This document shows positions 1-5,796 of a DNA stretch of 16,284 nucleotides, piece after piece. The DNA is from an uncultured Faecalibacterium sp. (GTDB lineage Bacteria > Bacillota > Clostridia > Oscillospirales > Ruminococcaceae). Made by a program: the position numbers and the translations under genes. The notes under the pieces are model-generated. The model worked only from the letters and a program-made list of their open reading frames with translations, ran no database searches and was not told the origin of the DNA. Within the stretch, counting starts at the first letter, position 1. Each line of letters begins with the position of its first letter. The DNA lies in NCBI GenBank assembly GCA_900772565.1, contig CAAHET010000126.1:1-16284 (forward strand), read 5' to 3'.

Positions 1-380
1 GCCATAGCGGTGTAGGCGCCCATCTCCACCTGCCACAGCCCTTCGCCCATGCGGGCAACGGTCTTTAAGCCGCTGAGGGTGTCGATGGCAAGCTTCGGCT
101 TTGCCGTACCGTGGGTGTACAGCCACTCGGCCACGCAGCGGATGCCGTTGCCGCACATCTTGCCCTCGCTGCCATCCGCATTAAAGATGCGCATCATGGC
201 GTCTGCCCCGGCTGTGACCGGTGCGCAGATGCAGATAATGCCGTCCGCCCCGATGGAAAAGTGCCGCCGGGACAGCCGCTGTGAAAGCGCTGCGATATCC
301 TCCGGCACGCCGGAGGTGCGGCAGTCCAGATAGATATAATCGTTGGCGCAGCCCTGCATTTTGGTGAATGAAAGCTTCAT
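1..380 (-). CDS. dapF: Diaminopimelate epimerase, N-terminal part (runs off the window)
   Basis: Converts LL- to meso-diaminopimelate in the cytoplasm, the last epimerisation before lysine and peptidoglycan precursor synthesis. The 126 visible codons start MKLSFTKMQG and include the ANDYIY motif (residues 12-17) and the block MRIFNADGSEGKMCGNGIRC at about 63-82. C76 in MCGNG is the first catalytic cysteine; the second lies in the missing C-terminal half. The ATG at 378-380 is preceded by AAGGAG at a normal distance, which fixes the start. The usual family motif is GxGNDY/F; here it reads GCANDY, a mild variant. A minus-strand promoter at 437-465 drives it, divergent from acpP. The identification is secure; the gene is incomplete only because the window ends. 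Confidence 0.93.
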   Translation of the reverse strand, partial: MKLSFTKMQGCANDYIYLDCRTSGVPEDIAALSQRLSRRHFSIGADGIICICAPVTAGADAMMRIFNADGSEGKMCGNGIRCVAEWLYTHGTAKPKLAIDTLSGLKTVARMGEGLWQVEMGAYTAM

Positions 381-436
381 GCTTATCGCTCCTTATAAAA
401 GGGACCGGTCAGTCCCTATAAACTCATTACTTTATA

Positions 437-465
437 ATGATAAAAAAACCGGCACGAGATGTCAA
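437..465 (-). promoter_or_regulatory. Promoter of dapF
   Basis: On the minus strand the -35 box TTGACA (460-465) is followed by a 17-bp spacer and the -10 box TATCAT (437-442). This is a near-consensus sigma-A promoter about 60 bp upstream of the dapF ATG. A short inverted repeat, GGGAC-n6-GTCCC (401-416), lies in the resulting leader. Confidence 0.75.
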
Positions 466-515
466 GGGAAAAAGCAGCTTTCAGACAATTTTCTTCAGTT
501 GCTGCAAAACAGGGC

Positions 516-544
516 TTGACAATACGCACTGCATGGGATATAAA
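516..544 (+). promoter_or_regulatory. Promoter of acpP
   Basis: TTGACA (516-521), a 17-bp spacer and TATAAA (539-544) form a near-perfect sigma-A promoter. It is divergent from the dapF promoter 50 bp away. Transcription should start near 551, leaving a leader of about 105 nt that contains a large hairpin. Confidence 0.82.
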
Positions 545-559
545 AAAAGAGAGCGCTTT

Positions 560-619
560 GTACAGCAGGCAAGGCCGTGCCGGATACCGGAGGTTTTTCC
601 GGGGCACGGCGGGCTGTAC
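560..619 (+). promoter_or_regulatory. Long hairpin in the acpP leader RNA
   Basis: Three nested stems can be read directly. GTACAGC (560-566) pairs with GCTGTAC (613-619). GCCGTGCC (574-581) pairs with GGCACGGC (603-610). CCGGA (587-591) pairs with TCCGG (598-602) around a GGTTTT loop. Asymmetric bulges lie at 567-573 and 582-586. The element sits between the promoter and the ribosome site at 641-647. There is no U-tract after it, so it is not an ordinary terminator. A cis-regulatory or mRNA-stabilising role is inference. Confidence 0.6.
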
Positions 620-656
620 GCGTATGCAATACAACTGCAAAAAGGAGACCACAGGA

Positions 657-893
657 ATGGATACTTTTGAGAAAATCCGTGCATTGCTGGCTGAGCAGCT
701 GGACGTTGACCCGGCAAAGATCACGCTGGAAAGTGATATCATGAGCGATTTCGAGGCTGACAGTCTGGATATCGTAGACATGGTGATGACGCTGGAGGAC
801 GAGTTTGGCATCGAGGTGCCGGACGACGCCATCGAGTCCCTGCGCACCGTAGGCGATGTGGTAAACTTTGTGGACAGCCACGCGCAGAACTGA
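657..893 (+). CDS. acpP: Acyl carrier protein
   Basis: Carries growing fatty-acyl chains as thioesters on phosphopantetheine during type II fatty-acid synthesis in the cytoplasm. The product is 78 residues, the standard length, acidic and fully alpha-helical in type. The attachment motif is ADSLDIVD with S36 as the pantetheinylation site. The downstream segment LEDEFGIEVPDD is typical of helix III and its approach. The ATG at 657 is chosen because AAAGGAG (641-647) precedes it; an in-frame upstream extension to 459 lacks a ribosome site and family similarity. It has its own promoter (516-544) and structured leader. It is separated from the usual fab cluster here, with dapF and proS as neighbours. 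Identification is secure. Confidence 0.95.
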   Translation: MDTFEKIRALLAEQLDVDPAKITLESDIMSDFEADSLDIVDMVMTLEDEFGIEVPDDAIESLRTVGDVVNFVDSHAQN

Positions 894-904
894 TTCTTTT
901 AGGC

Positions 905-958
905 AAAAGCCCCGCCTTTGCAGTGCGGCACACGGCCGTGCAGGCAGACGGGGCTTTA
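905..958 (+). terminator. Hairpin between acpP and proS (terminator or attenuator)
   Basis: AAAGCCCCG (906-914) pairs with CGGGGCTTT (949-957), with further inner pairing (GCC/GGC, TGCA/TGCA). The trailing sequence TTTATTAT is only a modest U-tract. The hairpin begins 12 nt after the acpP stop and ends about 60 nt before proS. No clear promoter is seen between it and proS, so it may be a leaky terminator that lowers proS expression relative to acpP. The space is too short for a T-box leader. Confidence 0.55.
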
Positions 959-1016
959 TTATGGTTCGTGCGGAACGCGCAGCGTTTGGCGCACGGCCTT
1001 GGGAGGATAAAACAAA

Positions 1017-2456
1017 ATGGCAAAAGACAACAAGAAGCTCGTGCAGGCGATCACCAGTCAGGAAGAAAACTTTGCACAGTGGTACACCGACATCTGCGTA
1101 AAGGCAGAGCTGGTGGAGTATTCCAGTGTGAAGGGCTTTATCATCCTGCGCCCCTATGGTCAGGCCATCTGGGAGCTGATCCAGAAGGATCTGGACACCC
1201 GGTTCAAGGCTACCGGCCATGAGAATGTGGCTATGCCGGTGCTGATCCCGGAAAGCCTGCTGCAGAAGGAAGGCGAGCTCGTCAATGGCTTCGCGCCGGA
1301 GGTGGCGTGGGTCACGATGGGCGGCTCCGACAAGCTGGAGGAGCGTCTGGCAGTGCGTCCCACCAGCGAGACCATGTTCTGCGACCACTGGTCCCGCGTG
1401 CTGCACAGCTACCGCGAGCTTCCCATGAAGTACAACCAGTGGTGCAGCGTAGTGCGCTGGGAAAAGACCACCCGTCCCTTCCTGCGCAGCCGCGAGTTCT
1501 GGTGGCAGGAGGGTCACACCATCCACGAGACCGCTGCCGAAGCCGAGGCTGAGACCCAGCAGCAGCTGAACTGCTACGCAGACACCTGCGAGCAGGATCT
1601 GGCGATCCCCGTGGTGAAGGGCCGCAAGACCGACAAGGAAAAGTTTGCCGGTGCCGAGGCCACCTACACCATCGAAGCCATGATGAAGGACGGCAAGGCA
1701 CTGCAGAGCGGCACCAGTCACTACTTTGGTGATAAGTTCAGCAAGGCTTACGATGTCACCTTTACCGGCCGCGACAACCAGCTGCATCATCCGTTCCAGA
1801 CCAGCTGGGGCGTTTCCACCCGTCTGGTGGGTGCTATCATCATGACCCACGGCGACGACGACGGCCTGATCCTGCCCCCGGCCATTGCCCCCATTCAGGT
1901 GGTGGTGGTGCCCATTGCCGCCCACAAGCCCGGCGTCTCTGAAAAGGCTGCCGAGCTGGCCGAGAAGATCAGCAAGTACGCCCGCGTGAAGCTGGACGAC
2001 AGCGACAACGCTCCCGGCTGGAAGTTTGCCCAGTGGGAGATGAAGGGCGTGCCCCTGCGCCTTGAGATTGGCCCCAAGGATCTGGAAAAGAACCAGTGCG
2101 TGCTGGTGCGCCGCGACACCCGCGAGAAGGTCTTTGTAAGCTTGGACGAGTTGGAGACCGCTATCCCCGCCCAGCTGGAAGCTCTGCGCAAGGATCTGTA
2201 CCAGCGTGCGCTGGAAAACCGCGAAAAGCGCACCTGGGCTGCCACCACCATGGACGAGGTGAAGGAGCTGGCAAAGGCCAACACCGGCTACATCAAGACC
2301 ATGTGGTGCGGCGATCTGGCCTGTGAGATGAAGATGAAGGAAGAGGCCGGACTTTCCAGCCGTTGTATGCCCTTTGAGCAGGAGCAGCTGAGCGATGTGT
2401 GCCCCTGCTGCGGTAAGCCCGCCAAGGCCATGGTCTACTGGGGCGTTGCTTACTAA
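1017..2456 (+). CDS. proS: Prolyl-tRNA synthetase, archaeal/eukaryotic-type (class 3)
   Basis: Charges tRNA-Pro with proline in the cytoplasm. The 479-residue protein is a class II synthetase: RPTSET (114-119), motif 2 with FLRSREFWWQEGHT (about 155-168), and motif 3 ending GDDDGLILPP. It lacks the long editing insertion of the standard bacterial enzyme. It has the C-terminal extension of the archaeal/eukaryotic form, including cysteines C431, C436, C462 and C465 (probable zinc site) and a terminal tyrosine. The start ATG at 1017 follows GGGAGG. The gene follows acpP on the same strand after a hairpin and ends at a strong terminator. This enzyme type is known in a subset of bacteria, including many clostridia, so it is not by itself evidence of recent transfer. 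Confidence 0.95.
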   Translation: MAKDNKKLVQAITSQEENFAQWYTDICVKAELVEYSSVKGFIILRPYGQAIWELIQKDLDTRFKATGHENVAMPVLIPESLLQKEGELVNGFAPEVAWVTMGGSDKLEERLAVRPTSETMFCDHWSRVLHSYRELPMKYNQWCSVVRWEKTTRPFLRSREFWWQEGHTIHETAAEAEAETQQQLNCYADTCEQDLAIPVVKGRKTDKEKFAGAEATYTIEAMMKDGKALQSGTSHYFGDKFSKAYDVTFTGRDNQLHHPFQTSWGVSTRLVGAIIMTHGDDDGLILPPAIAPIQVVVVPIAAHKPGVSEKAAELAEKISKYARVKLDDSDNAPGWKFAQWEMKGVPLRLEIGPKDLEKNQCVLVRRDTREKVFVSLDELETAIPAQLEALRKDLYQRALENREKRTWAATTMDEVKELAKANTGYIKTMWCGDLACEMKMKEEAGLSSRCMPFEQEQLSDVCPCCGKPAKAMVYWGVAY

Positions 2457-2480
2457 GCATCTGTTTTTCTGACCCGATAC

Positions 2481-2516
2481 AAAACCCCCGGAGCAAAAAA
2501 CGCTCCGGGGGTTTTT
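2481..2516 (+). terminator. Rho-independent terminator of proS
   Basis: CCCCCGGAGC (2485-2494) pairs perfectly with GCTCCGGGGG (2502-2511) around a short A-rich loop and is followed by TTTTT (2512-2516). The AAAA before the stem also makes it usable on the other strand. The -35 box of the next promoter starts only two bases after the U-tract. Confidence 0.92.
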
Positions 2517-2517
2517 C

Positions 2518-2546
2518 TTGTCATTTGTCGAATTATATGCTATTAT
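2518..2546 (+). promoter_or_regulatory. Promoter of the 27-aa peptide gene
   Basis: TTGTCA (2518-2523), a 17-bp spacer and TATTAT (2541-2546), preceded by TGC (2538-2540) as an extended -10. Transcription should start near 2553. The transcript begins almost at once with a hairpin, TTGCTGC / GCAGCAA (2551-2557 / 2562-2568), capped by a cUUCGg tetraloop, a typical stabilising 5' end. Confidence 0.72.
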
Positions 2547-2600
2547 AGAATTGCTGCTTCGGCAGCAAGGCACTGCACATAACGGCAGGCGGTTCGGCCC

Positions 2601-2618
2601 CACTTCCGAAAGGAGGTG
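2601..2618 (+). promoter_or_regulatory. Hairpin hiding the ribosome site of the 27-aa peptide gene
   Basis: CACTTCC (2601-2607) pairs with GGAGGTG (2612-2618), seven pairs including one G-U, across a GAAA tetraloop (2608-2611). The 3' strand of the stem is the Shine-Dalgarno sequence itself (AAAGGAGGTG), seven bases before the ATG at 2625. Translation should therefore be low unless the hairpin opens. Masked ribosome sites are common in type I toxin mRNAs. Confidence 0.65.
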
Positions 2619-2624
2619 AAGCTT

Positions 2625-2708
2625 ATGCCAATTACTTTGACGTTCCATATCTTCGGATTGGTATTTACCATCAAGGTAAAAAGCGAGAACCGCCACCCTG
2701 GCCGGTGA
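2625..2708 (+). CDS. 27-residue hydrophobic/basic peptide, candidate type I toxin
   Basis: Not a family I can name. ATG 2625 to TGA 2706-2708 follows a very strong but hairpin-masked Shine-Dalgarno. The peptide begins MPITLTFHIFGLVFTI, a hydrophobic, beta-branched-rich stretch, and ends in a basic polar tail, KVKSENRHPGR. The 3' third of the gene lies inside a hairpin (2686-2715) that also terminates an antisense RNA transcribed from the other strand. It has its own promoter (2518-2546) and sits alone between proS and the epimerase gene. Short size, hydrophobic core with charged tail, masked ribosome site and overlapping convergent RNA are together the hallmarks of type I toxins such as TxpA or BsrG. 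The hydrophobic part, about 14 residues, is short for a membrane span. A leader peptide is the main alternative. Confidence 0.6.
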   Translation: MPITLTFHIFGLVFTIKVKSENRHPGR

Positions 2709-2770
2709 CGGTTCTTAGTTTCTAAGACGGTTCATCAAAAGGGCTGACCGCTTGTCGCAGTGCCTTTTCT
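2678..2770 (-). ncRNA. Candidate antisense RNA (antitoxin-like), about 93 nt
   Basis: A promoter on the minus strand (2777-2805) predicts a start near 2770. Transcription then runs leftwards into the 3' end of the 27-aa peptide gene. It meets a hairpin (AGAACCG-T-CACC pairing with GGTG-G-CGGTTCT, 2686-2715) followed by a U-tract (complement of AAAAA at 2678-2682), a good terminator on this strand. The RNA would be fully complementary to the last nine or so codons and the 3' untranslated region of the peptide mRNA, as RatA is to txpA mRNA. Its size and ends are predicted from sequence only. Confidence 0.6.
2686..2715. terminator. Hairpin overlapping the peptide gene; terminator of the antisense RNA
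   Basis: AGAACCG (2686-2692) pairs with CGGTTCT (2709-2715), and CACC (2694-2697) with GGTG (2704-2707). On the minus strand it is followed by CGCTTTTT, a usable U-tract. On the plus strand the following bases are U-poor, so the peptide mRNA probably reads on to 2768 or to the terminator at 2808-2837. The stem includes the stop codon of the peptide gene. Confidence 0.65.
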
Positions 2771-2776
2771 ATTTAC

Positions 2777-2805
2777 AGTATACCCACTTTTGAGGTTTCT
2801 GTCAA
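2777..2805 (-). promoter_or_regulatory. Promoter of the antisense RNA
   Basis: On the minus strand, TTGACA (2800-2805), exactly 17 bp, then TATACT (2777-2782). The match to the sigma-A consensus is better than for the opposing peptide promoter, as expected if the antisense RNA must be in excess. No open reading frame with a ribosome site follows it, so its product is most simply an RNA. Confidence 0.75.
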
Positions 2806-2807
2806 GA

Positions 2808-2837
2808 GCACGCAGCTTCGTTTCTGCGTGCTTTTTT
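2808..2837 (+). terminator. Plus-strand terminator downstream of the peptide locus
   Basis: GCACGCAG (2808-2815) pairs perfectly with CTGCGTGC (2824-2831) and is followed by TTTTTT (2832-2837). It closes the plus-strand peptide locus and protects the convergent epimerase gene, which ends at 2839. On the minus strand the U-tract is poor, so it may only weakly terminate the epimerase transcript. Confidence 0.85.
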
Positions 2838-2838
2838 C

Positions 2839-3720
2839 TTACCGTTCAAAGGTGGTGCTGAGGGTGGTCTGCCAGCTTTCACCGGGGGCAAGGCAGGCGG
2901 CTGCGGCGCGCTGCTCCCAGTCCTGCGGGTCGGTCTCGGCGGCGGGCAGGCTGTGCCACGGCTCGATGCACACAAAGCGCACCGGCTTTGCGGGAGCCGA
3001 CCAGATGAGCGAATAGGGATAGCCCTCCACCTTGCAGGTGATATTGCGGCCGGTGTCCTTCTCGCAGATGCCGATGGTGCCCGTGCGCAGACCTGCCATG
3101 CAGAAGCTGTCGTTGGCAAACAGGTCATCGGTCAGCGGGATGGCCTGCTGGTTCTTCCACTGGTAATAGCTCTTGCCGCTCAGCAGACCGTTGGGGCGAG
3201 CATCGAGGATGACCGGGCTTTCCGGCCGGTCGAAGCGGAACTCGTAGTCGGTGGTGGTGTGCTTTTTATCGAACGGCACATTGAACGCCGGGTGGAAGCC
3301 AATGCCGAAGCGCAGCTCCTCCGTGCCGGGGTTCGTTACCTGCAAAGTATGGTGCACGGTCTTGCCCTCCAGACGGAAGGTACTGGTGAGCACAAAGTCA
3401 TAGGGGAAGCGCTCTGCCTTGATGGCGTCGTCTGCCCGCAGTTCCAGCTGGATGGTGTCCCCTTCTGCCCGCAGCAGGGTGTGCTCCAGATCCCGGGCAA
3501 AGCCGTGCTGACCGCCCTTCCATGTTTTGCCCTTGGCTGCAAAGGTGCCGTCCACCAGCTTGCCCGTCCACGGGAACAGGATGGGTGCGTGGCGCTTCCA
3601 GATGGCGGGGTCGGCCTGCCAGAGCAGTTCTTCGCCTGCGGCGTTCTTCAGGCTGACGGCCTCTGCACCGTGGGTGTCCACGGTCAGGGTCAGGAATTCG
3701 TTGTGAATGGTTGCCTGCAT
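2839..3720 (-). CDS. Aldose 1-epimerase (galactose mutarotase)-like protein
   Basis: A 293-residue cytoplasmic protein of the aldose 1-epimerase superfamily, which interconverts alpha and beta anomers of sugars or sugar phosphates. H72 in GQHGFARD and H143 in GFHPAFN correspond to the family's two conserved histidines. E253 in FVCIEPWHSLP is the likely catalytic base. Overall length and the LFPWTGKL segment resemble the LacX/YeaD-like branch more than classical GalM, so the exact sugar is uncertain. The start at 3718-3720 is chosen because AAAGGAG precedes it; an upstream extension to 3819 lacks a ribosome site. It lies downstream of the histidine kinase gene on the same strand, with a 95-bp gap that holds its own probable promoter. 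No other sugar genes are nearby. Confidence 0.85.
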   Translation of the reverse strand: MQATIHNEFLTLTVDTHGAEAVSLKNAAGEELLWQADPAIWKRHAPILFPWTGKLVDGTFAAKGKTWKGGQHGFARDLEHTLLRAEGDTIQLELRADDAIKAERFPYDFVLTSTFRLEGKTVHHTLQVTNPGTEELRFGIGFHPAFNVPFDKKHTTTDYEFRFDRPESPVILDARPNGLLSGKSYYQWKNQQAIPLTDDLFANDSFCMAGLRTGTIGICEKDTGRNITCKVEGYPYSLIWSAPAKPVRFVCIEPWHSLPAAETDPQDWEQRAAAACLAPGESWQTTLSTTFER

Positions 3721-3768
3721 TTTCAGTATCTCCTTTGTCCTTCTTATTTTCCGGGGCCTGCTGCTTCC

Positions 3769-3797
3769 AGTATACTCCCCTGTGTGCCAAAAATAAA
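3769..3797 (-). promoter_or_regulatory. Possible promoter of the epimerase gene
   Basis: On the minus strand a good -10, TATACT (3769-3774), lies 48 bp before the ATG. The correctly spaced -35 position reads TTTATT, a poor match. The gap between the kinase stop and this gene has no clear terminator, so read-through from the regulator-kinase operon is possible too. Confidence 0.4.
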
Positions 3798-3815
3798 GTC
3801 CCAGTCTGCCCGGTT

Positions 3816-4964
3816 TCAACAGGACTGTGCCAGCGGCAGGGTGACGGCAAATGTGGTGCCGTTTTCGCTGCTGCTCTCCACGGTCACACTGCCGCCGTGC
3901 AGCACGGCGATTTCCCGCACAAGGGCAAGCCCGAGCCCAACGCCGCCCATCTCCCGACTGCGGGATTTATCCACCCGGAAAAAGGGCTGGAAGATGCTGT
4001 CCCGGCAGTCTGCGGGGATGCCCGGGCCGGTATCCGCAATGCGCAGCACGGCGGCCTGTTTTTCCTGCCGCAGGGTGACGCGCACTGCACCGCCGGGGCG
4101 GTTATACTTGATGCCGTTTTCCACCAGATTGAACACCAGCCGGTAGATCAGCGCATCGCTGCCCACCATGCCCATCTCCTCGCAGTCCTGCTGCAAGGAG
4201 ATGTTGTTTTTCTGCGCAAGGGGGGTCAAGTCGGTCAAGATCTCCTCCACCAGCGGCGCAAGCGCAATCTGGTCGGTGCGGGAGACCGATTGCAGATTGC
4301 TCATTTCCAGCAAAGTGCGCACAAGGGCAGTCAGACGGTCCAGCTGCTCCCGCAGGGAGCCGACCAGCCCGGCGGTCTCGGCGTCCATGGCCGGGTGCTC
4401 CTCTATAAACAGTTCCAGCTTCGTCTGCAAAATAGTCAGCGGGGTGCGCAGCTCGTGGGCGGCGTTGCCCGCAAACTGCCGCTGCAATTCAAAGGATCGC
4501 GCCAGACCATCCAGCATCCGATTCACCGACCGGCTCAGCTGCCCGAATTCCTGCACGGTATCTTCGTCCAGACGGGCGGTGGCGATGCTGTCCTGATCGA
4601 CCCGCTGCGCCTGCTGCGCAAGCTGCTGCAACGGTTTCAGCGCTCTGCCGCTGACAAAATAAGCGATGGCGGCGCTGACGATGGTGACCACAGCAGTGAT
4701 ACACCAGCCCTTGCGGCCAAAAACCACCTTTGCATCGTAGACCTCCTGCGAAAAATGCGCCAGCAGACTGGACATTTCCTCCTGCGGGATCTCGATGGTC
4801 AGGGAATCTGCGCTGCCGGGCTGGTACTGCATCATAAAGCCGTTGAGTGCGTCCATGCCGGTGGCACCGGTGCGGTACAAAAGCAGGTTCATGCACACGC
4901 AGGCGCAGGCGATGAGCAGCGCCGTCAGCAGGGTGATGCGCCATTGCAGGGACAAATGCTTCAT
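3816..4964 (-). CDS. Sensor histidine kinase (OmpR/EnvZ-type partner)
   Basis: Membrane-bound kinase that autophosphorylates and passes phosphate to the regulator encoded just upstream. The 382 residues show a first membrane span (9-30), a short extracellular part (about 31-86) and a second span (87-105). A HAMP-like linker follows, then the H-box FAGNAAHELRTPLT with H170. The N-box is NLVENGIKYN (N283), the G1 box DTGPGIP (D311) and the G2 box GGVGLGLAL. All catalytic boxes are intact. The ATG (4962-4964) overlaps the regulator's TGA as ATGA, so the two are translationally coupled. The small sensor loop of about 55 residues resembles no ligand-binding domain I know. The divergent redox operon next to the pair suggests redox or envelope thiol stress as the signal; this is inference. 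Confidence 0.93.
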   Translation of the reverse strand: MKHLSLQWRITLLTALLIACACVCMNLLLYRTGATGMDALNGFMMQYQPGSADSLTIEIPQEEMSSLLAHFSQEVYDAKVVFGRKGWCITAVVTIVSAAIAYFVSGRALKPLQQLAQQAQRVDQDSIATARLDEDTVQEFGQLSRSVNRMLDGLARSFELQRQFAGNAAHELRTPLTILQTKLELFIEEHPAMDAETAGLVGSLREQLDRLTALVRTLLEMSNLQSVSRTDQIALAPLVEEILTDLTPLAQKNNISLQQDCEEMGMVGSDALIYRLVFNLVENGIKYNRPGGAVRVTLRQEKQAAVLRIADTGPGIPADCRDSIFQPFFRVDKSRSREMGGVGLGLALVREIAVLHGGSVTVESSSENGTTFAVTLPLAQSC

Positions 4965-5638
4965 TGTACCTCTCCTCCGATCTCGTAGCCTTCCCCGATG
5001 CGGTTGCGGATGGGGTCGTACCCCAGTGCCGCCCGCAGCTTTTTGCGTAGCGCAGAGATATGCACCCGGATAGAGTTACTGAAGCTGTCCACGCTACCAT
5101 CCCAGACGTGCTCGATGAGCTCTTCCTGACTGACCGGGCGTCCCTGATGCAGCAGCAGATATTCCAGCACGCCGCTCTCCTTCCGCGTCAGGGCAAGGGT
5201 CTGACCGTCCACTGTGGCAACGCGGCTGCGGGTGTTGAAGCTGAGCCGCCCGCAGCACAGGCAGACGTCCTGCTGGATGAACTTGCGCCGGGTCAGGCTG
5301 CGCACCCGGGCTTCCAGTTCTGCAAGGTGGAAGGGCTTGGAAAGATAATCGTTTGCTCCAGCATCCAGTCCTTCCACCTTATCTGCAATTTCGCTGCGCG
5401 CCGATAAGATCAGCACACAGGTCTCAAGGTCGTGCCTGCGCAGTGTGCGCAGCACCTGCATCCCGTCCACCTTGGGCAGGTTGAGGTCCAGCAGTACAAG
5501 GTCGTACCGCTCTGCCGCCAGTGCTTCCAGTGCGGCTTCGCCGTCTGCGCAGACGTCCACTTCGTACCCGGACAGCCGCAGCTTCCGGGCAATATCCTCC
5601 CGCAGGGAGTGCTCGTCCTCTACCACCAAAAGGCGCAT
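4961..5638 (-). CDS. OmpR-family response regulator
   Basis: DNA-binding regulator of 225 residues, partner of the adjacent kinase. The receiver domain (1-118) has acidic residues E8 and D9, the phosphorylation site D51 in LLDLNLPKVDG, S79 and K101 in SKPFH. A winged-helix domain (about 130-225) ends in the usual IRNRIGEGYEI. The start MRLLVVEDE at 5636-5638 is preferred over an in-frame start at 5689 because it matches the family N-terminus and has GGAAGGGTGG upstream. It is first in a two-gene operon with the kinase. The promoter overlaps a 12-bp tandem repeat (5711-5734), the type of site OmpR-like dimers bind, so autoregulation and control of the divergent operon are likely. Confidence 0.94.
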   Translation of the reverse strand: MRLLVVEDEHSLREDIARKLRLSGYEVDVCADGEAALEALAAERYDLVLLDLNLPKVDGMQVLRTLRRHDLETCVLILSARSEIADKVEGLDAGANDYLSKPFHLAELEARVRSLTRRKFIQQDVCLCCGRLSFNTRSRVATVDGQTLALTRKESGVLEYLLLHQGRPVSQEELIEHVWDGSVDSFSNSIRVHISALRKKLRAALGYDPIRNRIGEGYEIGGEVQ

Positions 5639-5687
5639 TTTGTTTTCCACCCTTCCTGTAAAAAATCCATTTCTTGCGTTTTTCTTC

Positions 5688-5717
5688 ATTATAACAGATT
5701 ATAGCAGACGGTGTTAA
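5688..5717 (-). promoter_or_regulatory. Promoter of the regulator-kinase operon
   Basis: On the minus strand, TTAACA (5712-5717), an 18-bp spacer and TATAAT (5688-5693). A second TATAAT at 5698-5703 lacks a well-spaced -35. The -35 box is part of the tandem repeat at 5711-5734, so bound regulator would touch this promoter. Confidence 0.6.
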
Positions 5718-5734
5718 GATTCGTGTTAAGATTT
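5711..5734 (+). repeat. 12-bp tandem repeat, probable operator of the OmpR-type regulator
   Basis: GTGTTAAGATTC (5711-5722) is followed directly by GTGTTAAGATTT (5723-5734); eleven of twelve bases are identical. Head-to-tail half-sites 10-12 bp apart, about one helical turn, are how OmpR-family dimers bind. The repeat overlaps the -35 of the regulator's own promoter. It also sits about 40-65 bp upstream of the probable start of the divergent operon, which has a TATACT -10 (5764-5769) but no recognisable -35, a typical activator-dependent arrangement. Confidence 0.65.
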
Positions 5735-5763
5735 TCTTAGCAGAAATTTTATCTCCCATGGTG

Positions 5764-5769
5764 TATACT
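5764..5769 (+). promoter_or_regulatory. -10 box of the redox operon, activator-dependent promoter
   Basis: TATACT lies 27 bp before the first ATG. The position of a -35 box (around 5741-5746, CAGAAA) has no consensus match. The regulator repeat just upstream could compensate by recruiting polymerase. Confidence 0.5.
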
Positions 5770-5796
5770 GGTGTCATCAAACAACAGGAGGCTATA

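Noticed and set aside
401..416. Inverted repeat GGGAC-CGGTCA-GTCCC in the dapF leader as an operator or riboswitch
   Set aside because: Five-base arms with no second copy; too short to separate from chance, and lysine riboswitches are far larger.
894..1016. T-box riboswitch before proS
   Set aside because: Only 123 nt are available and there is no stem I/specifier layout or T-box consensus; a single hairpin is all that can be read.
495..2696. A 733-codon open frame on the minus strand opposite acpP and proS
   Set aside because: It lies antisense to two secure genes, has no ribosome site or family motifs, and arises from the strong G/C bias at third codon positions.
2953..4146. A 397-codon plus-strand frame opposite the epimerase and kinase genes
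   Set aside because: Antisense shadow: no recognisable domains, and it crosses the ends of two well-supported genes and their spacer.
3711..4988. A 425-codon plus-strand frame opposite the histidine kinase
   Set aside because: Antisense shadow of a kinase with all catalytic boxes intact; no ribosome site.
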